DNA of 64,000 nt from Mycoplasmatota bacterium. Its GTDB lineage: Bacteria; Bacillota_I; Bacilli_A; Izemoplasmatales; Hujiaoplasmataceae. Shown here piece after piece: positions 33,646 to 43,283 of this stretch. The stretch is taken from NCBI GenBank assembly GCA_018622675.1, contig CP076020.1:992001-1056000 (forward strand), in the 5' to 3' direction. How positions within the stretch are numbered: position 1 is the stretch's first letter; each line of letters starts with the position of its first letter. The notes beneath the pieces were generated by a model. The model saw nothing but the letters and a program-made list of their open reading frames with translations, searched no databases and was not told where the DNA came from. Made by a program: the position numbers and the translations under genes.

Positions 33646-35086
33646 CACATTCACCATCATCAATTATATTCTTAATTGCACAAAACATTTTATTTATACT
33701 TTGTTGTTCCCAAAAGTATTGTATTGTTTTAATTTCACTACTTCGATAGTCTTCAATTTCATTAATCAATTCTAGTGGCGAATCAACTAAAGTAGCATAA
33801 CCAGATTCATATAATTCTTCCATATAATTAAAACTGAACGCCTTATAGACATATGTTTTTAACCCATATGCTAAACCTTCAAATAACGCTGTAGAACTAA
33901 CCCCAACTTGAATGTCTGATTTTGCAAAGTAATAATGTATATCATGTTTATTGTGATCAATTACTTCAATTTTCGAGTCGATTAGCCATGGATATTCTTT
34001 TTTCCATCTGCCATATTCTCCAGGATGCAACTTTAATATAACCTTGTATTTAGTTAAATCTATTAAATTACAAAAATCTAGAGCAAACTTTGTGAATTTT
34101 ATACCTATTGTGCCTTGAGACAAAAATATAATATTTTTTTTGCTATTTTCTTTGCTTTTTTTTTGGAACTCGCTTACCTTTTTCTCAAGATATGGCCATC
34201 CAACGATTTTTATTTTATTTTCGCTAATTGGAAATCTAGTATTCTCTTTCCAAAACTTACCAAATATAAAAATATAATCAGGAAATGTAGGAAGATTAAC
34301 CTTTTCTTTGAAATTATAAGCGATATGATATTTACCCATGGTTCCATGTTGAAGTTCAATCGTTGGTATATTTAAAGTTTTTGCAACATAATTTAATGAT
34401 AATCTACTATAAGTATAAGACACAACTTGAATAATTACGTTTGGTTTTGTCTTTAATAATAGTTTTTTGTATTTTCTATTAAAATATTCAAAAGTAATAA
34501 TACTTTTTTTTATTAAACTTGTTAAAAATTTTTCATCTAAATCTATCTTGAACTCTTTATTGATTAGATAAATTAAACTTTTGATTATATTGGCTTCTTT
34601 ATTTTTAAAATAATTATAACTCAACAGAAATTTAATTTCCCTAAATAAAAATAATGAATCAGTGTAAACAATAGATCTATTTGGTATCAATTTTTTGTGC
34701 ATTCCTTGGTATGGATCTTCAATTATTAAGTATTTTTCATATCCAGAACTAATTAAGTTGTCAGTATATAAACATTTATAAACATTATTATCCATTACTC
34801 TTCTTGGGTGATTCATAAATAAATAATCGATTTTTTTATTATAAAAAACAACATTTCTAATAAACAAATATTTTAAGTTATATAAAATCAAAATTAAATT
34901 ATTTCGAAAACTTTTTTTGTCCCCGTGTGCTCTTCCAACATCATAAATAATTGATTCTATTTTATTGTATATTTGAAACCTTATCAAGTGCCAAAAATGT
35001 GTATCTTTTACTTTTAAATCAAAAAGGTTATTATCACTTTCAAAAGTTAAAAACTTTTCAATTATTGTATCATATTTAGTTTCCAT
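33635..35086 (-). CDS. GT-B glycosyltransferase of capsule type (LQHG motif)
   Basis: The 483-residue protein has no signal peptide or clear transmembrane helix. Residues about 210-440 resemble the GT-B nucleotide-binding half of capsule/CDP-glycerol transferase-like enzymes: IPTIELQHGTMGKYH, IFIFGKFWKE, IIFLSQG, VILKLHPGEYGRW and SSTALFEGLAYG. The HPGE and SSTALFEG elements are the usual sugar-nucleotide contacts. The N-terminal 200 residues are basic and unassigned. Position next to wzx and the pseudaminic acid genes makes a role as the pseudaminic acid transferase possible, but no direct evidence exists; glycerol-phosphate transfer is the alternative. Confidence 0.6.
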   Translation of the reverse strand: METKYDTIIEKFLTFESDNNLFDLKVKDTHFWHLIRFQIYNKIESIIYDVGRAHGDKKSFRNNLILILYNLKYLFIRNVVFYNKKIDYLFMNHPRRVMDNNVYKCLYTDNLISSGYEKYLIIEDPYQGMHKKLIPNRSIVYTDSLFLFREIKFLLSYNYFKNKEANIIKSLIYLINKEFKIDLDEKFLTSLIKKSIITFEYFNRKYKKLLLKTKPNVIIQVVSYTYSRLSLNYVAKTLNIPTIELQHGTMGKYHIAYNFKEKVNLPTFPDYIFIFGKFWKENTRFPISENKIKIVGWPYLEKKVSEFQKKSKENSKKNIIFLSQGTIGIKFTKFALDFCNLIDLTKYKVILKLHPGEYGRWKKEYPWLIDSKIEVIDHNKHDIHYYFAKSDIQVGVSSTALFEGLAYGLKTYVYKAFSFNYMEELYESGYATLVDSPLELINEIEDYRSSEIKTIQYFWEQQSINKMFCAIKNIIDDGECDEA

Positions 35087-35163
35087 ATGTGAACTCCTTC
35101 TTAAGATGTTGCATTAATTTAACCATAAATTAACTGTATAAAATTATTGATAAACATTAATAA

Positions 35164-36231
35164 TCAAAACATGTATAAAAAACGATTATAAACGCCAAAA
35201 TAAACAAATAGCACTAGGATAATAAGTATATAGAACAACGAATAGACTCCTTCATGCTTTTTTGTATTATTTGGAAGAATTAAAATAATTGGTAATAACA
35301 TCCAAGAATATGCAGCCACCCTATCTGAATACGCAACAAATCCTATTAACATAAAAAATGAAGTGAAGTATAGATATAATTTAAAAAGTATATGTTCTCT
35401 TACATGAATGTTAGACATGTACTTACTTATAATAAAAAATATTATAATCCATATTGAATTAAAAAGAAAAAAATCTATTCGATTAGTAGCACCATATTTA
35501 TCAATAGTATTTTGAGAAGCATAATTTATTAATCTATTAATCAAATTAAAATTAAATTGATTAAATAGTGTCAATAAGAATCTATTCATTCCAGTAAACA
35601 TAAGAATTGCTGCAGAAACATATGCAAGTAAATAATATTTCATTTTTATTTTGAACTTTAATAGAATAATAAAGGGGAAAATAATCGCAGCAGAAGAATG
35701 AAATAAAAAGGATATAATCGAGTAAAAAATAAATTTTTTATATTCTTTTTTCAGTAAACATGAAAAAGCTAAAATTACAAATGAAATAGCCATTCCTTGT
35801 CTTAATATATTAGATATCATATTCCAAAAAACAAATAAACTCATGTATCCAAACAAGACCAATATTATATGTTTATTTCCTAAAATTTTTGTTAACCCCT
35901 TGAGTAGAGTAAAATAGATTATAGCTAAACTAGTTAGCATAAACACATATTGATTAGTACTTATTCTAGATAAAACCCATAAATAGGAAGAAAAACCTAT
36001 TTCAAACCTAGTTGATTTCAAAGATAAAAAAAACGAAGTATTCCTTGAATTTTCTAATATTCTTACATATCTCAACATATCATTAGTGAGCGGGTTTTGG
36101 ATAAGAATCACACTTATTGTAATGTAAATTAAAAAAATTAAAAACCAATATACAATTTTGCTTATTTTTCTTTTTGAATAAAAAAGAGTAATAATTAAAA
36201 TGAATTCTAATGTCATTAAGTATAGTAACAT
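35164..36231 (-). CDS. wzy: EpsG/Wzy-type polysaccharide polymerase
   Basis: The 355-residue integral membrane protein has about 10 hydrophobic segments. The EpsG-family pattern is visible: NDMLRYVRILE (an aspartate/arginine loop), NILRQGMAISFVILAF and an SFLFHSSAAI helix. Such proteins polymerise lipid-linked repeat units on the outer membrane face. It starts 4 bases after the epimerase gene. A 77-base gap follows before the glycosyltransferase gene. Confidence 0.75.
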   Translation of the reverse strand: MLLYLMTLEFILIITLFYSKRKISKIVYWFLIFLIYITISVILIQNPLTNDMLRYVRILENSRNTSFFLSLKSTRFEIGFSSYLWVLSRISTNQYVFMLTSLAIIYFTLLKGLTKILGNKHIILVLFGYMSLFVFWNMISNILRQGMAISFVILAFSCLLKKEYKKFIFYSIISFLFHSSAAIIFPFIILLKFKIKMKYYLLAYVSAAILMFTGMNRFLLTLFNQFNFNLINRLINYASQNTIDKYGATNRIDFFLFNSIWIIIFFIISKYMSNIHVREHILFKLYLYFTSFFMLIGFVAYSDRVAAYSWMLLPIILILPNNTKKHEGVYSLFYILIILVLFVYFGVYNRFLYMF

Positions 36232-36235
36232 ATTA

Positions 36236-37204
36236 TCACATCTCTACATTAAAATCTTTATACCAATTGACAAATAATTTTAAACCAGTATCTAATTTCA
36301 TAATGGGTTTAAAACTAATTTTGTTTTCTAGCCTAGATATGTCAGCATAAGTCCTTAATACGTCCCCAGGCTGCATACTCATATAATTAATAACAGCTTT
36401 TTTTCCTATGTGTTTTTCTAAAATGGAAATAAACTCCATCAAATTAACAGGATTGTTATTACCGATATTATATATGGCGTATGGAACATCAATATTTGAT
36501 GGGGGTAGATTAACTAAACGATATAATCCATCGACTATATCATCTATGTATGTAAAATCTCTTTCCATTTTACCATGATTATATACATTAATGGGTTTAC
36601 CTTCTATAATATTTTTTGTAAAAGAATAATAAGCCATATCAGGACGTCCAAATGGTCCATAAACAGTAAAAAATCTTAAGCCTGTAGAAGGAATGTTGTA
36701 TAGATGACTATAAGAATGAGCAAATAGTTCATTAGACTTTTTAGTAGCAGCATATAAACTTACTGGAAAATCAACATTATCTTCTTCCGAAAAAGGAATC
36801 TTTTTATTACCGCCATATACAGAACTAGATGAAGCATATAGTAAGTGTTTTACAGGATAATGTCTACAAGCTTCTAAAACATTTAAAAAACCAATCAGAT
36901 TAGAGTCTACATAAGCTTTTGGATTTTCAAGCGAATATCTGACTCCAGCTTGAGCCGCCAAATTTATAAAGTAATCAGGTTTATATTGTTCCATAATATC
37001 TAGAAAAGGTGTGACGATATTATGCTTGATAAAAACAAAATTATCATATTGTTTTAAAATTTCTAAACGACTATTTTTTATTCTTACATCATAATAGTTA
37101 TTCAAATTGTCTATTCCTATTACTATAAAGTTTTCGTTCAATAATTTTTTCGCAGTATGAAATCCAATAAATCCAGCAGCTCCTGTAATTATTACTTTTT
37201 CCAT
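36236..37204 (-). CDS. UDP-glucuronate 4-epimerase family enzyme
   Basis: The 322-residue extended SDR epimerase has GAAGFIGFHTAKKL (NAD loop), SSSSVYGGN, the catalytic SLYAATKKSNE (Tyr-x3-Lys) and the MERDFTYIDDIVDG box typical of LpsL/UDP-GlcA 4-epimerases. With the UDP-glucose dehydrogenase at 39248-40414 it would give UDP-GlcA and UDP-GalA. GalE- or WbiI-like substrates cannot be excluded from sequence. It is in tight operon spacing with the GT2 gene upstream and wzy downstream. Confidence 0.78.
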   Translation of the reverse strand: MEKVIITGAAGFIGFHTAKKLLNENFIVIGIDNLNNYYDVRIKNSRLEILKQYDNFVFIKHNIVTPFLDIMEQYKPDYFINLAAQAGVRYSLENPKAYVDSNLIGFLNVLEACRHYPVKHLLYASSSSVYGGNKKIPFSEEDNVDFPVSLYAATKKSNELFAHSYSHLYNIPSTGLRFFTVYGPFGRPDMAYYSFTKNIIEGKPINVYNHGKMERDFTYIDDIVDGLYRLVNLPPSNIDVPYAIYNIGNNNPVNLMEFISILEKHIGKKAVINYMSMQPGDVLRTYADISRLENKISFKPIMKLDTGLKLFVNWYKDFNVEM

Positions 37205-37213
37205 ATATCTATC

Positions 37214-38083
37214 CTACTTTCTAAATTTGATCAGGTATGCTAATATTCCAAAAGGAGTTAATAATATTGTTAAAATCTTTCTTGGTGATTCTTTAATATA
37301 CTTTTTGTTTTTTGATAATATTGAACCTGCGATATACATAATTCCATTCTTAATTATATTTGAGAAATTACTAGAGTATGTGTATGATTGTCTTTTGACT
37401 AATGTATATCCTCTGGGATTTTGTATAATTATTTTCTTTTTATTTTTTGTTAATCCATCATCTAGGTATTCACAGTAACAAAATATCTCATGAACAACTT
37501 TAAAATATTTATCTTTTGTAACTTCGAATTCTAAGAAAGCTGGTGAAATAAACTTCTCTCCATCAATTAATGGGAATCTTAATCCTCTTTGCAAAACTGC
37601 AGATTTATAAAAAGCAATAACTTCTGAGTTAATATTGAATTTATTCTCGATGTCAACTCTTTTTAGTTTCTTTACATCTTTTGGAATCTCTTTTTTCCCT
37701 AATACTATATTATTTTTATCATGTCTAAGGTTAATAATTCCAATATATTCATCATCTAAGGAACTAAGTTCCTTAGATGCTATCTCGATAGCATTAGAAG
37801 CAAAATAGTCATCTGAATCAAGTATTGTAAAATATTTAGTATCTACATGATCAAAGGCTAAGTTTAATGCGCTTGCTTTTCCACCATTATTCTTATATAA
37901 ATATTTAATTTCAAAAAATTGATCTCTTAAGCTAGAGATTAACTCTTTTGTATTATCAGTTGAACCATCATCAATAATCAACCATTTAAAGTCTTTAACT
38001 GTTTGATGTGCGAGTGATTTGTATACATTTAAAAGGATATGACTTCTATTGAATGTGGGCGTAATAATCGTTATATTTTTCAT
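37214..38083 (-). CDS. Family 2 glycosyltransferase
   Basis: The 289-residue GT-A enzyme has ITIITPTFNRSHIL at the start, WLIIDDGSTDNT, GGKASALNLAFDH and the metal-binding DSDD (about residue 90-93). A weakly hydrophobic C-terminus (ILTILLTPFGILAYLI) may touch the membrane. It would add one sugar to the lipid-linked repeat unit on the cytosolic side; donor and linkage cannot be read from sequence. It is 4 bases downstream of the TupA-like gene. Confidence 0.82.
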   Translation of the reverse strand: MKNITIITPTFNRSHILLNVYKSLAHQTVKDFKWLIIDDGSTDNTKELISSLRDQFFEIKYLYKNNGGKASALNLAFDHVDTKYFTILDSDDYFASNAIEIASKELSSLDDEYIGIINLRHDKNNIVLGKKEIPKDVKKLKRVDIENKFNINSEVIAFYKSAVLQRGLRFPLIDGEKFISPAFLEFEVTKDKYFKVVHEIFCYCEYLDDGLTKNKKKIIIQNPRGYTLVKRQSYTYSSNFSNIIKNGIMYIAGSILSKNKKYIKESPRKILTILLTPFGILAYLIKFRK

Positions 38084-38087
38084 AATA

Positions 38088-39008
38088 TCATCTCTTTATA
38101 TTTTTTATATCAAAAAAATCTCCAACCATAAAATCGTAATAATCTGGAACATAAGGGTTATATCCACTTCCATTGTAAAAAGTTAATTCACCAAAATATA
38201 TATCTCCATCCATATTATATAAATCTACTCTCACATGAGGAAAATAGTTTGAAATTTTTTGTGCAATTCGAATCATTTCTTTAAAATTAGCCGGCATTTT
38301 TATACTCTTATTTGAATTTTTTATATCTGGTCTCTTGAATGGGAGTTTTTTGAAAGATAAATCATATATATCAAGAAAGGGGCCGATTTTAGTGTTTCGA
38401 TCTGTAATAACATATAGATATTTAGGTTCCCCATTAAAACAAAAAAATTTATAATCAATTATTTCACAATTATATTTAGAGTTTAAATTATGTTCTAATA
38501 TAATTTTCGGTTCGTTACCTTCATATCCCCATTCTCTACCACTAGATTTTTTTATAGCTTTTTTGGGCCATTTTTTTAACAATTTCTTTATTTTATTTAC
38601 ATCGTTTTTTAAAATGTCATCTACAATTAAAACCTCATTATTACCGCCACCAATGTTACTTTTTGCAACAAAACTTTTAGGTAGGCTATCAAAATTAATA
38701 TCTTTATAGCTATTATGTACAGAATGTAATGGTATCAATATATAATCTAATCCAATGGATTTAATAAAATCTCTTACTGTATATTTATCAGAACATTTTT
38801 TAACTAATGGATTTCTATAATGCAATTTATAATATTGAATTTTTTCTGTAAAACGCTTAGGATTTACCAAATTAAGATTCTTGCCCGTTTTAATTTTATA
38901 CTGTATTTTAATCATAATTTTATCGGGTATAAAGAAGAAGAATTTTAAAATCCATTTTCGTATTTTTCTTGATTTAACTATTTTTTTATAATTCATTTCC
39001 AACACCAT
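38088..39008 (-). CDS. TupA-like ATP-grasp ligase of the polysaccharide locus
   Basis: The 306-residue protein matches the TupA-type ATP-grasp family: FFIPDKIMIKIQYKIKTG, NPKRFTEKIQYYKLHYRNPL, CSDKYTVRDFIKS, FVAKSNIGGGNNEV, and the C-terminal VRVDLYNMDGDIYFGELTFYNGSG with metal-binding residues. TupA was named in teichuronopeptide synthesis, where an amino acid chain is attached to glucuronic acid; UDP-GlcA-forming genes next door suit that. Two ATG codons (39008 and 38996) are possible and neither has a strong ribosome site. It begins the second transcript of the locus. Confidence 0.75.
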   Translation of the reverse strand: MVLEMNYKKIVKSRKIRKWILKFFFFIPDKIMIKIQYKIKTGKNLNLVNPKRFTEKIQYYKLHYRNPLVKKCSDKYTVRDFIKSIGLDYILIPLHSVHNSYKDINFDSLPKSFVAKSNIGGGNNEVLIVDDILKNDVNKIKKLLKKWPKKAIKKSSGREWGYEGNEPKIILEHNLNSKYNCEIIDYKFFCFNGEPKYLYVITDRNTKIGPFLDIYDLSFKKLPFKRPDIKNSNKSIKMPANFKEMIRIAQKISNYFPHVRVDLYNMDGDIYFGELTFYNGSGYNPYVPDYYDFMVGDFFDIKNIKR

Positions 39009-39041
39009 AACAATCGCTTAATTTAGACATCAATCTCACCT

Positions 39042-39084
39042 GTATACTCGCTAATCAATCAATAATATAGTTTTTCGAGTATAC
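39042..39084 (-). promoter_or_regulatory. 9-bp inverted repeat in the leader of the second capsule transcript
   Basis: GTATACTCG (39042-39050) and CGAGTATAC (39076-39084) are perfect inverted arms 25 bases apart. A TATAAT lies just upstream on the minus strand (39111-39116), so the hairpin would fall in the 5' leader of the TupA-like gene. Almost the same arms occur in the IS3 element at 47276-47315. Confidence 0.45.
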
Positions 39085-39247
39085 CTTCTTTCTATAGAAT
39101 TTTTTTCGACATTATAATTCAATTAATCATGTAAACACTGACATTGAAAAATTGTTTGTGAAACACTTATATTTTTTTAGATAGAAATATACAATATAAT
39201 GATATTACAAATAAATAAAATGTACTATAAAAACTATTTTTTTATTC

Positions 39248-40414
39248 TTAGTCTCTATTAAATAGATCCCTAGTATATACTTTTTCTTCTACGTCAGTTA
39301 ACTCTTTATAAAATCTGTTTGATACAATAACATCACTTTGTTTTTTAAAAGAGTTTACATCATTTATAACTTTAGACCCATAAAACTCTTTTTCTTTCAT
39401 TACTGGCTCATAGACAATAACTTCAATACCTTTTGCTTTAACTCTTTTCATAATACCTTGAATGGCTGATTGTCTAAAGTTATCCGAATCACTTTTCATT
39501 ACTAATCTATATATACCAACTACTTTTGGATTTTTTGCAATAATCATATCTGCAATATGATCTTTTCTAGTTCGATTAGCATCAACAATGGCAGTCATGA
39601 TATTTTGAGGCACATCTTGGTAATTGGCAAGTAATTGCTTAGTATCTTTTGGTAAACAGTATCCACCATATCCAAATGAAGGGTTATTATAATGTGAACC
39701 AATTCTAGGATCTAATCCAACGCCTTCAATGATCTCTTTTGAGTCTAACCCTCTAACTTCAGCATAAGTATCCAACTCATTAAAGAAAGCCACTCTCATA
39801 GCTAAATATGTATTCGAGAACAGTTTGATGGCTTCTGCTTCTGTAGGGTTTGTAAACAAGACTGGTATGTCTTCTTTAATAGCACCTTCTTTTAGTAGTT
39901 CAGCAAACATCTCAGCTTCTTTTGAATGTTCACCTACAACAATTCTAGAAGGATATAAATTATCGTATAATGCTTTTCCTTCTCTTAAAAACTCAGGTGA
40001 AAAAATGATTCTTAAATTAGGATGTTTTTCTCTTTGTTCTTGTGTGTATCCTACTGGTATAGTTGATTTTATTATAATTGTTGCTTTTGGATTATATTTT
40101 GAAACATCAAATATTACATTATCAACCGTTGAGGTATCAAAATAATTACGTTTAGGATCATAATTTGTTGGTGTTGCTATAATAACAAAATCAGCATATT
40201 TATAAGTTACTTCTTCATCTAGTGTAGCCTTTAAGTTTAAATGATTATTCGCTAAATAATCCTCTAACTCAGCATCAACAATAGGTGCTTTTCTATTGTT
40301 AATCATGTCTACTTTCTCTTTAATCACGTCTAATGCAACCACTTCATGATGTTGGCTAAATAAAACTGCATTTGATAAACCAACATAACCTGTTCCTATT
40401 ACAGCTATTTTCAT
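39248..40414 (-). CDS. ugd: UDP-glucose 6-dehydrogenase
   Basis: The 388-residue enzyme has [19 protein letters not shown] (NAD loop), the [12 protein letters not shown] box and [15 protein letters not shown] with the catalytic cysteine (about residue 250). It oxidises UDP-glucose twice to UDP-glucuronate. UDP-ManNAc/GlcNAc dehydrogenases are the close alternative, but the short 388-residue form and the uronate epimerase nearby favour Ugd. It overlaps the GT4 gene by 4 bases. A 239-base gap after it holds a new promoter region for the next block. Confidence 0.82.
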   Translation of the reverse strand: MKIAVIGTGYVGLSNAVLFSQHHEVVALDVIKEKVDMINNRKAPIVDAELEDYLANNHLNLKATLDEEVTYKYADFVIIATPTNYDPKRNYFDTSTVDNVIFDVSKYNPKATIIIKSTIPVGYTQEQREKHPNLRIIFSPEFLREGKALYDNLYPSRIVVGEHSKEAEMFAELLKEGAIKEDIPVLFTNPTEAEAIKLFSNTYLAMRVAFFNELDTYAEVRGLDSKEIIEGVGLDPRIGSHYNNPSFGYGGYCLPKDTKQLLANYQDVPQNIMTAIVDANRTRKDHIADMIIAKNPKVVGIYRLVMKSDSDNFRQSAIQGIMKRVKAKGIEVIVYEPVMKEKEFYGSKVINDVNSFKKQSDVIVSNRFYKELTDVEEKVYTRDLFNRD

Positions 40415-41511
40415 TTTTTATCACCAATCTTCTTTATTTCCTCAATATATAATCTTATCACGACACTTCTATCAAATTCTTTAATAACCTTTTCTCGACC
40501 ATAAATTCCCATTTTTTTCTTTTCTAAATAATCCAAATTTATAAATGTCTCAATTTTTTCATTTAGTTCTTCTTGGTTTTTAATTTCAATTAAATATCCG
40601 TTTTTTCTATCTTCAATTATTTCTTTACACCCACTTCTATTAGTTGCTATGACTGGCCTTCCTGATGATGCAGATTCTAACAGTACATTAGACATACCTT
40701 CAGGATAGTAAGTTGGATGTATTGTAGCGTGTGAAATTTTATGAAACTCTCGCACATCATCTACTCTACCGCTATATTCAATATATCCTTTTGCTTCATA
40801 GTCATTAAGAATCATTTTATAATCTTCTTCATAATCCCCCAATATATGAAAAACTGTATTGGGGTATTTTGATTTAATATATTTTGCTGCTCCTAAGTAA
40901 TAATCTATTCCTTTTGCTTTCATTACTCTACCTATAAATAAAAAGTGTATAGTTTTACCTTTAGGATACTCTAAATAATTAAACATCTTCACATTCACAC
41001 CAGACCCAGGCAGTAAAACTTGATTCTTTCCTTTTATTCCTCTTTTTAACATGAAATTCATATTTTCTTTATTTTGAAAGAAAATCGTGTTTGCCTTTTT
41101 TAGCGCAACTTTATATAGTCTCAAAGTGATAAATTGTAATAACCCTTTGTTCTCTAAAGCAGTTCCCAACCCTGTTATGTTGGGCAAATACGGTGTCTTA
41201 GTAATCCTTGCTGCTAGTCCACCATAAATATTAGGTTTAATGGTATAAGTTAAAATAACGATAGGTTTGAACTTTCTTATTATATTTCTATAATACAAAA
41301 GTAACTTAAAGTCATTAAATGGATTTTTCCCATGTCGATGAATAGTGGTGTTAATTACACTAATTCCTTTGCTCATATAATAATCAGATTTTGAATCATA
41401 TGGTGATGATATAATCACTTCATACTTACTTTTTAATAACTCGTCAATTAACTCGTTCCTGAAACTATAGAACCCGTTAATCGAGTTAGTTAAAATTAAT
41501 ATCTTCTTCAT
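40411..41511 (-). CDS. Family 4 glycosyltransferase (PglA/CapM-like)
   Basis: The 366-residue GT-B enzyme shows [20 protein letters not shown] at the start, [30 protein letters not shown] for donor binding and the [32 protein letters not shown] box with the E-x7-E motif. Enzymes of this type add the second sugar to the undecaprenyl-linked first sugar laid down by PglC-like transferases, and the PglC-like gene lies 14 bases upstream. Donor sugar unknown. Confidence 0.82.
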   Translation of the reverse strand: MKKILILTNSINGFYSFRNELIDELLKSKYEVIISSPYDSKSDYYMSKGISVINTTIHRHGKNPFNDFKLLLYYRNIIRKFKPIVILTYTIKPNIYGGLAARITKTPYLPNITGLGTALENKGLLQFITLRLYKVALKKANTIFFQNKENMNFMLKRGIKGKNQVLLPGSGVNVKMFNYLEYPKGKTIHFLFIGRVMKAKGIDYYLGAAKYIKSKYPNTVFHILGDYEEDYKMILNDYEAKGYIEYSGRVDDVREFHKISHATIHPTYYPEGMSNVLLESASSGRPVIATNRSGCKEIIEDRKNGYLIEIKNQEELNEKIETFINLDYLEKKKMGIYGREKVIKEFDRSVVIRLYIEEIKKIGDKK

Positions 41512-41525
41512 TTAATCACTTCTCA

Positions 41526-42164
41526 TTAATCAAATTTATTTTCAATTTTAGTTCCATTAAATTTTTCCATTGTAACAGAACTAGATGAACTAATACCTTC
41601 TCTTTTAATAACTTTTAATATTGTTTTAAGTATAATTTCGATATCATGTCTAAAAGTGACATTATTAACATAAGTTACATCTAATTTGAACTTATCTTCC
41701 CAACTTAAAGAATTTCTTCCATTTATTTGAGCATATCCAGATAAACCAGGTTTGACTTCATGTCTTTTTTTTTGTTCAGTGTTATATAACTTTAGGTATT
41801 CAACTAGTAACGGCCTCGGACCTACAATACTCATATCACCTTTAATAATGTTAATTAGCCCTGGTAACTCATCAATGCTTGTTGACCGAAGGAATTTACC
41901 AAACTTAGTTAACCTATCACTATCAGGCAAAGGCTGTCCTTGTTCATCTTTCTTATCTGTCATTGTTCTAAATTTATAGAGTGTAAAAATCTTTTCATTT
42001 ATACCAGGTCTTTTCTGTTTAAAAATAATTGGACTACCAAGTTTTATTCTTATTAAGACAGCAATAATTATTAATAACGGAAACAATATTATAAATGCAA
42101 ATAAAGCTACAAATAAATCAAATGGTCTTTTAAGATATTTCTCATATATTCCCTTTTTATGCAT
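41526..42164 (-). CDS. PglC-like initiating sugar phosphotransferase
   Basis: The 212-residue bacterial sugar transferase has one N-terminal re-entrant hydrophobic helix (about 13-40), KFRTMTD, and the STSIDELPGLINIIKGDMSIVGPRPLL core with the catalytic Asp-Glu. VKPGLSGYAQINGRN follows. This short monotopic form moves a sugar phosphate from UDP-sugar to undecaprenyl phosphate at the inner face, starting repeat-unit assembly. It overlaps the aminotransferase gene by 8 bases, which hints that the first sugar is an amino-dideoxy sugar such as diNAcBac, as in Pgl systems. Confidence 0.85.
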   Translation of the reverse strand: MHKKGIYEKYLKRPFDLFVALFAFIILFPLLIIIAVLIRIKLGSPIIFKQKRPGINEKIFTLYKFRTMTDKKDEQGQPLPDSDRLTKFGKFLRSTSIDELPGLINIIKGDMSIVGPRPLLVEYLKLYNTEQKKRHEVKPGLSGYAQINGRNSLSWEDKFKLDVTYVNNVTFRHDIEIILKTILKVIKREGISSSSSVTMEKFNGTKIENKFD

Positions 42165-43275
42165 TACTACATAATCCTTTAATTATATTTATGATTTCAT
42201 CTAACTGTTGATCCGTTATTTTAGTATCACTAGGCAAACATAATCCGTTATTATATATATATTCACCAACATCACTACCTAAATAATCATACTTTTCAAA
42301 GAATGGTTGGATGTGCATTGGTTTCCAAATAGGTCTTGACTCAATGTTTTCTTTTTCTAAAGCCTCAATAATATCTATAGGTCTTACTTCTCCTTTTAGG
42401 ATTATACTTGTTAACCAACAATTAGGACTATTCCAATCATTGATTGGCATAAACTCAATATCAATTATATCTTTTAAATGCTCTTTGTAATAATTGTAGA
42501 TATATTGTTTTTTTGCAACTCTTTGATCTAAAACTTTCAATTGCCCTCTTCCAACACCAGCAACAATATTACTCATTCTGTAATTGAAGCCTAATTCGGA
42601 ATGCTGATAATGTCTTGCTTTATCTCTAGATTGGGTAGACCAAAATCTGACTTTCTCAATTCTTTCTTGTTTGTTAGATACTAACATACCCCCACCTGAG
42701 GTTGTAATAATCTTATTACCATTAAAGCTAAAGATTCCATAATCACCAAATGTTCCGGTATATCTGCCTTTATAAATAGTCCCTAAACTTTCAGCAGCAT
42801 CTTCAATCAAAGTTACATTATATTTTTTACATAGTTCTAGTATTTTATACATATCAGCCGATAGCCCGTATAAATGAACAGCAATTACCGCTTTTGCATT
42901 AGGATACTTAATTAGTGCATCTTCTAAGTATTTAGGACTCATGTTCCATGTTTCCAAATCGCTATCGATAAATACTGGAATTGCTTTTTCATAAATAATT
43001 GGATTTGCTGTAGCTGAAAAAGTTAATGACTGACATAAGACAATGTCCCCTTCTTCAACTCCACAAGCTCTTAGTGCCATATGGATAGCTGCAGTACCAG
43101 AAACTAATGCTGCTGCATGACCAACTTCAACTTTTTCGCAAACTTCTTTTTCAAAGTTTGTAACATTTGGTCCAAGAGGTGCTATCCAGTTTGTATCAAA
43201 AGCTTCTTTAACATATTCTTGTTCATAACCTTCATCACTCATATGTGGTGAGGCTAGATAGATTTTTTCTTTCAT
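42157..43275 (-). CDS. Sugar aminotransferase (DegT/DnrJ family, PglE-like)
   Basis: The 372-residue PLP enzyme has ALVSGTAAIHMALRACGV, LIEDAAESLGT and FSFNGNKIITTSGGGM with the PLP lysine. The substrate is probably a UDP-4-keto-6-deoxy-HexNAc. PglE makes UDP-diNAcBac precursor and PglC uses the product; the PglC-like gene directly follows. No PglF-type membrane dehydratase or complete PglD acetyltransferase is present in the window, so the precursor must come from elsewhere or from PseB chemistry. Confidence 0.8.
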   Translation of the reverse strand: MKEKIYLASPHMSDEGYEQEYVKEAFDTNWIAPLGPNVTNFEKEVCEKVEVGHAAALVSGTAAIHMALRACGVEEGDIVLCQSLTFSATANPIIYEKAIPVFIDSDLETWNMSPKYLEDALIKYPNAKAVIAVHLYGLSADMYKILELCKKYNVTLIEDAAESLGTIYKGRYTGTFGDYGIFSFNGNKIITTSGGGMLVSNKQERIEKVRFWSTQSRDKARHYQHSELGFNYRMSNIVAGVGRGQLKVLDQRVAKKQYIYNYYKEHLKDIIDIEFMPINDWNSPNCWLTSIILKGEVRPIDIIEALEKENIESRPIWKPMHIQPFFEKYDYLGSDVGEYIYNNGLCLPSDTKITDQQLDEIINIIKGLCSNA

Positions 43276-43283
43276 TTGACCAC

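Noticed and set aside
39825-40145. 106-residue plus-strand open frame
   Set aside because: Antisense to the UDP-glucose dehydrogenase gene and without a ribosome site or family resemblance.
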